A stretch of DNA of 64,000 nucleotides from Myxococcales bacterium (GTDB lineage Bacteria > Myxococcota_A > Polyangia > Haliangiales > Haliangiaceae). The notes below the pieces were generated by a model that saw only the letters and a list, made by a program, of their open reading frames with translations, did not search any database and had not been told where the DNA came from. This document shows, in pieces, positions 52,733 to 61,711 of this stretch. The position numbers and the translations under genes were made by a program. Location of the stretch: contig CANKMW010000038.1 of assembly GCA_947483555.1 (NCBI GenBank), positions 1 to 64,000 on the forward strand, in the 5' to 3' direction. Position 1 is the stretch's first letter, and each line of letters begins with the position of its first letter.

Positions 52733-52748
52733 AGCAAGTCACGTGCCC
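52733..52748 (-). promoter_or_regulatory. Sigma-54 promoter of nos operon
   Basis: GGGCACGTGACTTGCT on the minus strand matches the consensus at all conserved positions except the first. Predicted transcription starts near 52722, 24 nt before ATG 52698. Confidence 0.75.
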
Positions 52749-52766
52749 GGCGATCGCCGTCAATGC

Positions 52767-52811
52767 GCGCAGATCGCGCGTCCCACGCAGTGGGCCACGC
52801 AAGCACTGCGC
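52767..52811. promoter_or_regulatory. Paired enhancer-like dyads (30 bp apart)
   Basis: GCGCA-GATCG-CGCGT (52767-52781) is weak and ACGCA-AGCAC-TGCGC (52797-52811) is strong; they are exactly 30 bp apart. They lie 45-90 bp upstream of the nos promoter start and about 100 bp upstream of the ccmE promoter. Confidence 0.6.
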
Positions 52812-52875
52812 AGCCGTCCCTCGACCAGGCGCGAGAGAACGCAGACGTGGAGGTGCGTCCCGCGGCCAAAAGAGC

Positions 52876-52891
52876 TGGCCCGCGTCGTGCT
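52876..52891 (+). promoter_or_regulatory. Sigma-54 promoter of ccmE-like gene
   Basis: TGGCCCGCGTCGTGCT has GG-N10-GC. Predicted transcription starts near 52902, five bases before ATG 52907. No ribosome-binding site is visible between them. Confidence 0.6.
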
Positions 52892-52906
52892 GTGCACATC
52901 CTGCAG

Positions 52907-53323
52907 ATGAAGACCTCCCGCAAGCTGTTGACGAGCATCGCGATCGTGGCCGCAGTCGCGCTGCTCTGGTACTCGGCGCGCGGCCACGTCAGCCACTACA
53001 AGATGGTCGACGAAGTGGTCGTCGCCTACGGCGACTGGCTCGACCGGCCGCTCCGCATCCACGGCTGGGTCGCGGCGGGAAGCATCGACGAGCGCATCGT
53101 CGATCAGCAGGTGGTACGCAGCTTCGTGCTCGAAGAGAAGGGGCAGCGCCTCGTGGTCCGTGGCAGCGGTCCCAAACCGGACGCGTTTCGCGACGGCGCC
53201 GAGGTCGTCGCCGAGGGTCGCCTGGTCCTCGAGAGCGGCGCGCCGGTCTTCCTGGCCACCGGCCTGAGCGCCAAGTGCCCGTCGAAATACGAGGGCGCCC
53301 ACCGCGACCGCCTGTTCGACTGA
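52907..53323 (+). CDS. ccmE: CcmE haem chaperone, Cys (CxxxY) type
   Basis: The 138-residue protein has an N-terminal membrane anchor (about 4-22), the OB-fold VVVAYGDWLDRPLRIHGWV and the DAFRDGAEVVAEGRL motif, as in CcmE. The haem-binding His of classical CcmE (HDENYMP) is replaced by Cys in AKCPSKYEG, the CxxxY variant known from Desulfovibrio and archaea. CcmE carries haem to the cytochrome c ligation machinery. No other ccm gene is in the window. It is divergent from the nos operon with shared dyads, so cytochrome maturation may be boosted together with N2O reduction. Confidence 0.85.
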   Translation: MKTSRKLLTSIAIVAAVALLWYSARGHVSHYKMVDEVVVAYGDWLDRPLRIHGWVAAGSIDERIVDQQVVRSFVLEEKGQRLVVRGSGPKPDAFRDGAEVVAEGRLVLESGAPVFLATGLSAKCPSKYEGAHRDRLFD

Positions 53324-53376
53324 GTGGGGACAGGCTCCTGGGTCGCATCCGTCGGAGATCGATGACGTTTTCGGCG

Positions 53377-54372
<996 letters not shown>

Positions 54373-54397
54373 CGTCCCGAGTGTACGATGCGCGGCC

Positions 54398-55840
54398 ATG
54401 GCGCTGAGGACCGCAGACGACTACCTGGACAGCATCCGCAAGCGCTCGCTGCGCGTCTTCTACCGCGGCGAGCGCATGGACTCGGTCGTCGACCACCCGA
54501 TCGCGTGGCCGGCCGCCAACTGCGTCGCCGAGGTCTACCGTGCCGCGCTGGCGCCCGAGACCGCGTCCCAGCTCGCGGTCGACTCACCACTGGTCGGCGA
54601 ACCGGTCAACGTCTCCAACATCCTGTGGCGTTCGCGCGACGATCTCATCGCGCGCATCAAGTGGGAGCGGCTCCTCGGCCGCATGACCGGCCGCGGCGCG
54701 CTGCGCTCACCGGGCCTCGACGCCATCAACGCCCTCGCCGTGATCACCCACCGCTGCGATCGCGAGCGCGGCACCGCGTACCACGAGCGCCTGCTCGCGT
54801 TCGTGGCCCGCATTCAGCGCGAGGACCTCGCGGTCTCGGGTGCCATGACCGACGTGCGCGGCGATCGTTCGCGCCGTCCAGCAACCCAGGCCGATCCGGA
54901 CCTGTTCCTGCGCGTGGTGTCCCGCGAGCGCGGCGGCGTGGTCCTGCGCGGCGCCAAGGCGCACCAGACCAGCGCCGTCCACTGCCACGAGCACGTGGTC
55001 CTGCCCATGACCTGCGGCCCCGACGAAGGCGCGTGGGCGATCGCCTGTGCCGTGCCCAGCGACGCGCCCGGCATCACCCACGTCTACGCCCGCCAGCCGT
55101 CGGACTCGCGGCGCGCCGAGGGCAGCCCGCTCGACGCCGGCCTGCCCGCCTTCGGTGGCTGCGAGAGCCTGATGATCTTCGACGACGTCTTCGTTCCCGA
55201 CCACCACGTCTTCCTGTGCGGCGAGGCCGAGTACACCCAGGAGCTGGTGCGCCTGTTCGGTTCGTTCCACCGCTTCTGCTACGGCGGCTGCAAGGTCGGC
55301 ATCGCCGACGTCGTCATCGGCGCCGCCTCGCTCATCGCCACCGCCAACGGGGTCCGCGACCGCAGCGCCGTCGAGGCCAAGCTCACCGAGATGGTGCAGC
55401 TCAACGAGACCATGTACGCCTGCGGCCTCGCCGCCGCGCTCGAGAGCGCCCCCACCGAAGCCGGCACCTGGATCCCCGACATCGCGCTGGCCAACGTCAC
55501 CAAGCTCAACGTCACCCGCTTCCCGTTCGAGATCGCGCGCCTGGCCGCCGATATCGCGGGCGGCGCGATGCTCACCCTGCCCAGCCAGGCCGATCTCGAG
55601 CACCCGGAGATCGGACCCGCGGTGCGCAAGTACATGGCTGGCCATCCCGACGTGCCGACCGCCGAGCGCATGGCGCTGTTCCGCCTCCTCGAGTTCCTCA
55701 CCCACGGCGCCGGCGCGGTGTACTTCCTCCACGAGTCGCTGCACGGAGCCGGCGCCCCGGAGGCCATGCGCATCCTGCTCCGCCGCGAGGTGCCGCTGGC
55801 GCCGTTCGAGGCCGCGGCGCGGCACCTGATGGCGCGCTAG
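54398..55840 (+). CDS. 4-hydroxybutyryl-CoA dehydratase-like, lacking two cluster Cys
   Basis: The 480-residue protein closely follows the plan of 4-hydroxybutyryl-CoA dehydratase (AbfD, 490 residues) of the HpaB/4-hydroxyphenylacetate 3-hydroxylase superfamily, including SGAMTDVRGDRS, RGAKAHQT, MIFDDVFVP and FHRFCYGGCKVG. The last holds the H-x6-C pair equivalent to His292/Cys299. The CxxxC pair (Cys99/Cys103) that completes the [4Fe-4S] site is replaced by GALRSPG. A flavin-only activity, or loss of dehydratase activity, is therefore likely. The CoA substrate and pathway are unknown. No ribosome site is obvious before ATG 54398. Confidence 0.75.
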   Translation: MALRTADDYLDSIRKRSLRVFYRGERMDSVVDHPIAWPAANCVAEVYRAALAPETASQLAVDSPLVGEPVNVSNILWRSRDDLIARIKWERLLGRMTGRGALRSPGLDAINALAVITHRCDRERGTAYHERLLAFVARIQREDLAVSGAMTDVRGDRSRRPATQADPDLFLRVVSRERGGVVLRGAKAHQTSAVHCHEHVVLPMTCGPDEGAWAIACAVPSDAPGITHVYARQPSDSRRAEGSPLDAGLPAFGGCESLMIFDDVFVPDHHVFLCGEAEYTQELVRLFGSFHRFCYGGCKVGIADVVIGAASLIATANGVRDRSAVEAKLTEMVQLNETMYACGLAAALESAPTEAGTWIPDIALANVTKLNVTRFPFEIARLAADIAGGAMLTLPSQADLEHPEIGPAVRKYMAGHPDVPTAERMALFRLLEFLTHGAGAVYFLHESLHGAGAPEAMRILLRREVPLAPFEAAARHLMAR

Positions 55841-55859
55841 CGACAGCCGACTCGCGCCG

Positions 55860-56594
55860 TCAGAGGTTGCCGTCGGCGTCGCGACAGAACATGTGGCCGT
55901 CGCAGCTCTTGCCGTCGGAGCACCGGTTGCCGCAGGCACCGCAGTGGTTGTTGTTCTCCTGGATGTTCACGCATACGCCGCTGCACCGACGCGTCATTCC
56001 CGGCCCCGGACAGGGCGCGTCGCTGTCGACGGCACTCTTGCCACCACCGCCACCGCCACCACCGGACCTGGCCGACCGCTTGCGAACCTTGGACGCCGGC
56101 AGGCCCTTCGACTTGTCGCCGTCGTCGTAGTTGACGTTGTAGGTGCCGTCGGGAAGCACCGCCGCGATCTTGCCCGGGTACCAGGTGCCGTTGGTCCACT
56201 TCGCCATCACCCGATCGCCCACCTTCAGCGCGGTGTCGTCGGCCGGTGGCACCGCCACCGAGCCGGTCGCCGGCGCACCGGACGCGGCCGCAGAGCCCGA
56301 CGCTGCCGCCGGATCGGGCGCTGCCGCCGGCCCCGACGCCGCCGCCGGATCGGGAGCCGCCGCCGCCGCACCCGACGCCGACGCCGATCCCGACCCCGCC
56401 GCCGACCCCGGCGCTGCCGCCGACCCCGACGGTACCGCCGAACCCGACGCCGCCGCCGCACCCGACGCCGCCGCCGAGCCAGCCGCCGTCCCGGCACCAG
56501 CGCTCTTCCCCGTGCCGTCCTCCGGCGTCTCCTCGCAAGCGACTGCGACCAGACCGACGATCACCACCACCAGGCACCGCATCGTTCGCTTCAT
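55860..56594 (-). CDS. Lipoprotein with Tudor-like domain and Cys-rich tail
   Basis: The 244-residue product starts MKRTMRCLVVVIVGLVAVAC (lipobox at Cys20). An Ala/Ser/Gly/Pro-rich linker of about 90 residues follows (repeats like AAASGSAAA and APDPAAASG). Next comes LKVGDRVMAKWTNGTWYPGKIAAVL-type sequence with YNVNYDDGDKSKGL, which looks like a Tudor/Agenet-type SH3-like barrel. A tail with CSGVCVNIQENNNHCGACGNRC is the Cys-rich motif common in myxobacterial surface proteins. Function unknown. It is divergent from the WD40 kinase gene. Confidence 0.7.
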   Translation of the reverse strand: MKRTMRCLVVVIVGLVAVACEETPEDGTGKSAGAGTAAGSAAASGAAAASGSAVPSGSAAAPGSAAGSGSASASGAAAAAPDPAAASGPAAAPDPAAASGSAAASGAPATGSVAVPPADDTALKVGDRVMAKWTNGTWYPGKIAAVLPDGTYNVNYDDGDKSKGLPASKVRKRSARSGGGGGGGGKSAVDSDAPCPGPGMTRRCSGVCVNIQENNNHCGACGNRCSDGKSCDGHMFCRDADGNL

Positions 56595-56657
56595 GGCGGC
56601 GACGCTATCACGCTGGCTCGGGTACGATGCGTGGATGTCATCGGGGGGCAGGCCCGC

Positions 56658-59600
56658 GTGAGCGACGATCCGCGCCCGCACGCGGGCGATGACAGCACGC
56701 TCGCCGTCGGCGACAGCGACAAGCCAGCGGCCGGAGCGTCGCCGGCGGCCACCACCGCGGGCAAGCTGCTCGCCGATCGCTTCGAGGTCGGCGACGAGCT
56801 GGCGCGTGGCGGCCTGGGCCGCATCATGCGGGCCTGGGATCGGCGCCTGGAGCGTCCGGTGGCGGTCAAGGAGTTGCTCGGCGGCGGCACCGACCTCGAG
56901 GTGCGCTTCCTGCGCGAGGCCGCGATCACCGCCCGCCTCGAGCACCCGGCCATCATCCCGGTTCACGATGCCGGTCGCGACGACAGCGGCACGCCGTTCT
57001 ACGCCATGAAGCTGGTCGACGGCCGCTCGCTGGCCGACGCGATCCGCGGCGCCGCCGGGCTGCGCGCGCGGCTGGGCCTGTTGCCGCACGTCATCGCGGT
57101 CACCGACGCCATGGCGTACGCGCACAGCCAGGGCGTCATCCACCGCGATCTCAAGCCGCAGAACGTGCTGGTGGGCGCGTTCGGCGAGACCGTGCTCATC
57201 GACTGGGGCCTGGCCAAGGACGGGATGATCCAGCCCGAGCAACCGGCAACACCTCGCCCGGAGCCGTCTCCGTCGGCGTCGCGATCGTGGTCGGGCGACG
57301 GACTGACCGTCGACGGCTCGGTGCTCGGCACCCCGGCCTACATGCCGCCGGAACAGGCCGACAGCCGCAAGGTCGACGCTCGCGCCGACGTCTACGCGCT
57401 GGGCGCCATCCTCTACCACCTGCTGGTCGGGCGGCCGCCGTACCACGGCGGCGCCGGCGACGTGATCACCCAGGTCCTCGACGGTCCCCCGGCACCGATC
57501 GGCGCCCTCGAGCCGGACGCGCCGCGCGACCTGGTGGCGATCGCCGACAAGGCGATGCGCCGTGATCCGAGCGCGCGTTATCCGTCGGCGCGCGAGCTCG
57601 CCGACGATCTCAAGCGCTTTCAGACCGGCCAGATCGTCGGCGCCTACCAGTACTCGGCCGGCGAGATCGTGGCGCGCTGGCTGCGCCGCCACCGCGCCGC
57701 CGTGACCGTCGCCGGCGTGCTGCTCGCCGTGCTCGTGATCGCCGGCGGGCTCGGGCTGCGCGCGATTGTCGCGAGCAAGCGGCGCGCCGAGGTCGAGCGC
57801 AGCGCGGCGGTGACCCAGGCCCAGGAGGCGCAGCGCCGCACCGCCGAGGCGCTGGCCGAGGGCGCGCGCGCTGCGTACGGCCGTGGCGATGATCTCGAGG
57901 CTCGCGCCAAGGTCCGCGGCTCGCTCGAGGTCGCCGACTCGATCCTGGCCCGCGCCCTGTGGGCGTCGCTCGAGCGCGAGCCGCGAACCTGGAAGCGCGA
58001 CCTCGGCGCCGCCATCTATCACGTCGCGTTCTCTCCCGACGGCCGCACCATCGCGGCGGCCTGTCAGGATCACTCGCTGTACCTGTTCGACACCGAGACC
58101 GCGGCGATGCGGGTCCTGCGCGGCCTCGGCGACCAGGTCACCGGCCTCGCCTACGCACCCGACGGCGCCACCATCGCGACCGGCTCGTGGTCGGGCGACG
58201 TCGGCGTGTGGGACGTCGGCGCCGGCACGGTGCGCACGCTCCATGGCCACACCGCGGCGGTGTGGGCGGTGGCGTTCTCGCCCGACGGCCGGACCCTGGT
58301 ATCGGGCAGCATCGATCGCACGGTGAAGCTGTGGGACGTGACCAGCGGGACGCTGCTCCGCACCCTCACCGGCCACGCCGCCGAGGTGAGTCGGGTCGCG
58401 GTCAGCCCCGACGGCACGTTCCTGCTGTCGTCGGGCACCGACAAGACCGTGCGGCTGTGGCATTTCCCGTCGGGCGAGCCGCGCGCCGTGCTCACCGGGC
58501 ACGAGCTCGGCATCGGCGCCGCCGACCTGTCCGACGACGGCAAGCGGATCGCGACCGGCAGCTGGGATCGCACGGTGCGGATCTGGGACGTGGCCAGCGG
58601 CCACACCCTGCACATCCTGCGCGGCCACACCGAGCAGGTCCAGGCGGTGCGCTTCTCGCCCGACGGCACACTGATCGCGTCGGCCGGCTCCGATCGGCGC
58701 ATCATCCTGTGGGACGCCGCCACCGGCGTCGAGCTGCGCGTCCTGCCCGCCCACGACGACCGGGTCACCGATCTCGACTTCAGCCCCGACGGGCGGCTGC
58801 TGGTCAGCGCTGGCAACGACAACAGCGTCCAGCTCTGGAACCTGTCGCGTCGCGGCGGCGAGGTCGAGGCCCACGGCCACTCGCTGCCGGTGGTCGGTGT
58901 CGGCTTCAGCCCCGACTCGCGCCGCATCGCGACCGCCAGCTACGACCTGACGGTGCGGATCTGGGATGCGGCGAGCGGGCGGCAGGACCTGGTGCTGCGC
59001 GGCCATTCGCAGCGCATCTACGACGTCGCCTTCTCCTCCGATGGGACCAAGCTGGTCTCGGCCAGCGGCGATCAGACGGTGCGGGTGTGGGACGCGGCCA
59101 CCGGCGCGCCCTTGCGTCACCTCGAGCATGGCGCCGCGGTCTACGACCTGGCGATCAGCCCCGACAGCAAGCGCGTGGTGTCGGTCGGCACCGACCAGCT
59201 CGGCAAGGTCTGGGACCTCGACAGCGGCCAGCTGCTCGGCGTGCTGCGCGGCCACGACGATCGCATCTACGACGCCGCGTGGAGCCCCGACGGACGGCTG
59301 ATCGCGACCGGCAGCTACGACACCACCGTGCGGGTGTGGAACGCGGCGACCTTCGTACCGCGACCGGCGTTGCGCGGCCACACCGACGCGGTCGACGGGC
59401 TGGCGTTCACGCCCGACTCCAAGCGCCTGGTGTCGGGAAGCGAGGATCGGACCATCCGGGTCTGGGACCTGGCCAGCGGCGCCGGACGCCTGCTCGGCAC
59501 CCACCCGGGCCGAGTCTATCGACTGTCGATCAGCCCCGACGGCGCGCGGGTCGGCGCCTCGAGCTCGGACGGGACCGCGCGGCTGTGGAACCTCGAGTAC

Positions 59601-60698
59601 GGCACGTTCGAGGTCCTCGCCGGCCATCGCGGCGAGGTCGACGACGTCGCGTTCAGCCCCGACGGACGGCTGGTGGCCACCGCCAGCGACGACGGCACCG
59701 TCCGGCTGTGGAACGCCGATGGCCACGTCGAGTGGCGGGCGCCGGCGCTGCTCGCCGACACGCTCGAGCTCTACACCCACCAGGGCTGGCAGGCGCTCGG
59801 CGAGCCGCCGCGTGCGATCGGACCGACGGCGGCGGCACCGGGACCGGCACCCGCGTGGCGGACGGCGATCGAGCACGCCCGCAGCGCGGCCCAGGACGTG
59901 ACCAGCGGAACCCTGTGCCTGCGCGGTGACGACGACGTGGTCGCGTTGTGGCAGACCGGCACCGACCGCGTGCTGCGGGTCGAACCCAGCGCCGGCGTCT
60001 CGGAGCTGCTGGCCATCCCGGGCGCGTGCGTGGCGCTGGTCGGCCGGCAGGCGCGCTTGATCGGCCCCTCGACAACCACCGCGTTGCGCACCGATGCGAC
60101 CGCGATCGCGTGGGACCACGGCGAGGTGCTGATCGCTGGCGACGGCGAGCTGTTCGCGTTCGCGCCCGACGGCCAGGCCCGGGCCACGTTACCGGGGGCG
60201 CTCGAGGTCACGGCGATGCGCCGCCTCGGTGCCGGGTTGGTGCTCGGGTTCACCAACGGCAACCTGCAGCTGATCGCCGGTCCGAGCGCGGGTCCGAGCG
60301 CCGGTCCGAGGGCCGCCGCGAGCGCGGCGGCGCACGCCGGCCGCGACATCCCGTTCGTCGACGTCCCCTCGACGCCGGTGGTCCGCCTGCTCGAGGGACC
60401 GCCGGGCACGGTGATCGCCGGCTACGCCAACGGCCTGGTCGGCATCTGGGCGCTCGACAACGGCGCCCGCCTGTTCGCGATCCGCCTCCACGGCCCCATC
60501 GCCCACCTCCTGATCGACGGCGACCGCCTGGTCGCCGCCAGCGAACTCGGCGACCACACCACGATCGACCTGCGCACGTTCCGCGAGGATCGCTGCCGCC
60601 TGCTGTCCGCGGTCTGGCGCGTGGTTCCGGTCGCCTGGGAGAACGGCCGGCCGGTGCGTCGCGGCCCGCCGGCGAACCATCCCTGCCGGCGCCGCTGA
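56658..60698 (+). CDS. Ser/Thr protein kinase with WD40 propellers
   Basis: The 1,346-residue protein has an N-terminal kinase domain (about 40-325): glycine loop RGGLGRI, VAVKEL Lys, HRDLKPQN catalytic loop, DWG in place of DFG (common in this bacterial kinase group), and the APE-like TPAYMPPEQ. A membrane helix follows near 345-365 and a short coiled coil, then fourteen WD40 repeats (about 450-1,030), enough for two seven-bladed propellers. The C-terminal 300 residues look like further degenerate blades. The start is GTG 56658. Such kinases are frequent in Myxococcota and Planctomycetota; targets are unknown. Confidence 0.88.
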   Translation: MSDDPRPHAGDDSTLAVGDSDKPAAGASPAATTAGKLLADRFEVGDELARGGLGRIMRAWDRRLERPVAVKELLGGGTDLEVRFLREAAITARLEHPAIIPVHDAGRDDSGTPFYAMKLVDGRSLADAIRGAAGLRARLGLLPHVIAVTDAMAYAHSQGVIHRDLKPQNVLVGAFGETVLIDWGLAKDGMIQPEQPATPRPEPSPSASRSWSGDGLTVDGSVLGTPAYMPPEQADSRKVDARADVYALGAILYHLLVGRPPYHGGAGDVITQVLDGPPAPIGALEPDAPRDLVAIADKAMRRDPSARYPSARELADDLKRFQTGQIVGAYQYSAGEIVARWLRRHRAAVTVAGVLLAVLVIAGGLGLRAIVASKRRAEVERSAAVTQAQEAQRRTAEALAEGARAAYGRGDDLEARAKVRGSLEVADSILARALWASLEREPRTWKRDLGAAIYHVAFSPDGRTIAAACQDHSLYLFDTETAAMRVLRGLGDQVTGLAYAPDGATIATGSWSGDVGVWDVGAGTVRTLHGHTAAVWAVAFSPDGRTLVSGSIDRTVKLWDVTSGTLLRTLTGHAAEVSRVAVSPDGTFLLSSGTDKTVRLWHFPSGEPRAVLTGHELGIGAADLSDDGKRIATGSWDRTVRIWDVASGHTLHILRGHTEQVQAVRFSPDGTLIASAGSDRRIILWDAATGVELRVLPAHDDRVTDLDFSPDGRLLVSAGNDNSVQLWNLSRRGGEVEAHGHSLPVVGVGFSPDSRRIATASYDLTVRIWDAASGRQDLVLRGHSQRIYDVAFSSDGTKLVSASGDQTVRVWDAATGAPLRHLEHGAAVYDLAISPDSKRVVSVGTDQLGKVWDLDSGQLLGVLRGHDDRIYDAAWSPDGRLIATGSYDTTVRVWNAATFVPRPALRGHTDAVDGLAFTPDSKRLVSGSEDRTIRVWDLASGAGRLLGTHPGRVYRLSISPDGARVGASSSDGTARLWNLEYGTFEVLAGHRGEVDDVAFSPDGRLVATASDDGTVRLWNADGHVEWRAPALLADTLELYTHQGWQALGEPPRAIGPTAAAPGPAPAWRTAIEHARSAAQDVTSGTLCLRGDDDVVALWQTGTDRVLRVEPSAGVSELLAIPGACVALVGRQARLIGPSTTTALRTDATAIAWDHGEVLIAGDGELFAFAPDGQARATLPGALEVTAMRRLGAGLVLGFTNGNLQLIAGPSAGPSAGPRAAASAAAHAGRDIPFVDVPSTPVVRLLEGPPGTVIAGYANGLVGIWALDNGARLFAIRLHGPIAHLLIDGDRLVAASELGDHTTIDLRTFREDRCRLLSAVWRVVPVAWENGRPVRRGPPANHPCRRR

Positions 60699-60722
60699 CC
60701 CGTGCCGGTGTACCATCGCGGG

Positions 60723-61634
60723 ATGAGGCGCCTGGCTGTGATCATGATCCTCGCCGCCTGCGGTGGCGGCGACGACGGTGGCGGCCCCGACGACGGTGAC
60801 GGCCCGCTGGCGGTGGACGCCGGCAACGACGGCATCCCGACGGTCCCCGACGGTCCGCCCACCGGCAGGCCGGGCTCGCTGCGCTTCTTCAACAGCCACA
60901 CGCCGGGCGCCGACCGGGTCGAGATCCGGATCGACCCCCAGGTCCCCGCCGACGTCGGCGCTGGCAGCTTCACGATCGATCTGTGGTTCCGGCTCGGGCC
61001 GGACATCGTACTCCCGGAGACGTGCCAGACCGGCCGCGACGGCTGGCGCAGCGGCCACATCGTGCTCGACCGCGACCGCAACGGGGACGGGCTGCACGGT
61101 GAGTTCGGGCTGTCCCTGTACCGCGACGGCGTCGCGTTCGGCATCTCGCAGGGGGCCACCGGGGTCGGCCTGTGCGGCACGGCGGCGATCAGGACCGGCT
61201 GGCACCACGTCGCCGTGACCCGCGACGCGACGACGCGGGCGGTGACGCTCTACCTCGACGGCGTGACCAACGGGTCGGCGACCGGGCCACTGGGCGACGT
61301 CAGCTACCAGGACGGCGCGACCGGGTCGGCGACCGATCCGTTCCTGGTGATCGGCGTCGAGAAGCCCAACCTTCCGGCATCCAATGGCTTCAATGGCTTC
61401 GTGGACGAGCTACGGATCTCGACCGTGGTGCGCTACACGGCCGACTTCACCCCCGAGACCATGGCCTACGCGACGGCCGACGCCGACACCGCGGCGCTCT
61501 ACCACTTCGACGACGGCGGCGGGCTGCTGCTCGGCGACGAGCGCGGCCTGAGCCCGGGCGACGTGAAGTTCGGCACCGACCTGACCGGCAACCCGGTGCC
61601 GCTGTGGGTCACCGGCCAGCCGTTCCTGAACTGA
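60723..61634 (+). CDS. LamG/concanavalin-like lectin lipoprotein
   Basis: The 303-residue product has a short lipoprotein signal (LAVIMILAAC) and a Gly/Asp-rich linker. A LamG-type beta-sandwich follows, with SFTIDLWFR, GWHHVAVTRDATTRAVTLYLDG and NGFVDELRIS, the typical laminin-G/pentraxin-like motifs. It is probably a surface or outer-membrane-anchored protein that binds carbohydrate or protein. Start ATG 60723. A CGTCTG-AG-CAGACG palindrome (61643-61656) just after the stop may help terminate it. Confidence 0.8.
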   Translation: MRRLAVIMILAACGGGDDGGGPDDGDGPLAVDAGNDGIPTVPDGPPTGRPGSLRFFNSHTPGADRVEIRIDPQVPADVGAGSFTIDLWFRLGPDIVLPETCQTGRDGWRSGHIVLDRDRNGDGLHGEFGLSLYRDGVAFGISQGATGVGLCGTAAIRTGWHHVAVTRDATTRAVTLYLDGVTNGSATGPLGDVSYQDGATGSATDPFLVIGVEKPNLPASNGFNGFVDELRISTVVRYTADFTPETMAYATADADTAALYHFDDGGGLLLGDERGLSPGDVKFGTDLTGNPVPLWVTGQPFLN

Positions 61635-61642
61635 GCCGTGGG

Positions 61643-61656
61643 CGTCTGAGCAGACG
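61643..61656. terminator. Terminator-like palindrome between convergent genes
   Basis: CGTCTG-AG-CAGACG is a 6-bp stem with a 2-base loop, between the LamG gene and the acyl-CoA dehydrogenase gene. No T-run follows, so termination is uncertain. Confidence 0.35.
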
Positions 61657-61711
61657 GCGTCAGGTCGCGTCAGGTCGCGTCAGCGCGTCGGTCAGCGCGT
61701 CAGCGCGTCAC
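61656..61711. repeat. Short gcgtcag direct repeats
   Basis: About six imperfect copies of gcgtcag(gtc) run from 61656 to 61711 and cover the stop codon region of the leftward acyl-CoA dehydrogenase gene (stop 61708-61710). Confidence 0.75.

Noticed and set aside
53324..53376. Possible palindromic repeat element after ccmE (tggggacaggctcctgggtcgca)
   Set aside because: Resembles one arm of the element at 21185 but lacks a matching second arm, so not called as a repeat.
55860..60119. 1,400-codon minus-strand frame through the WD40 kinase
   Set aside because: Only its C-terminal 244 residues (55860-56594) form a real lipoprotein with signal peptide; the rest is antisense to the kinase repeats.
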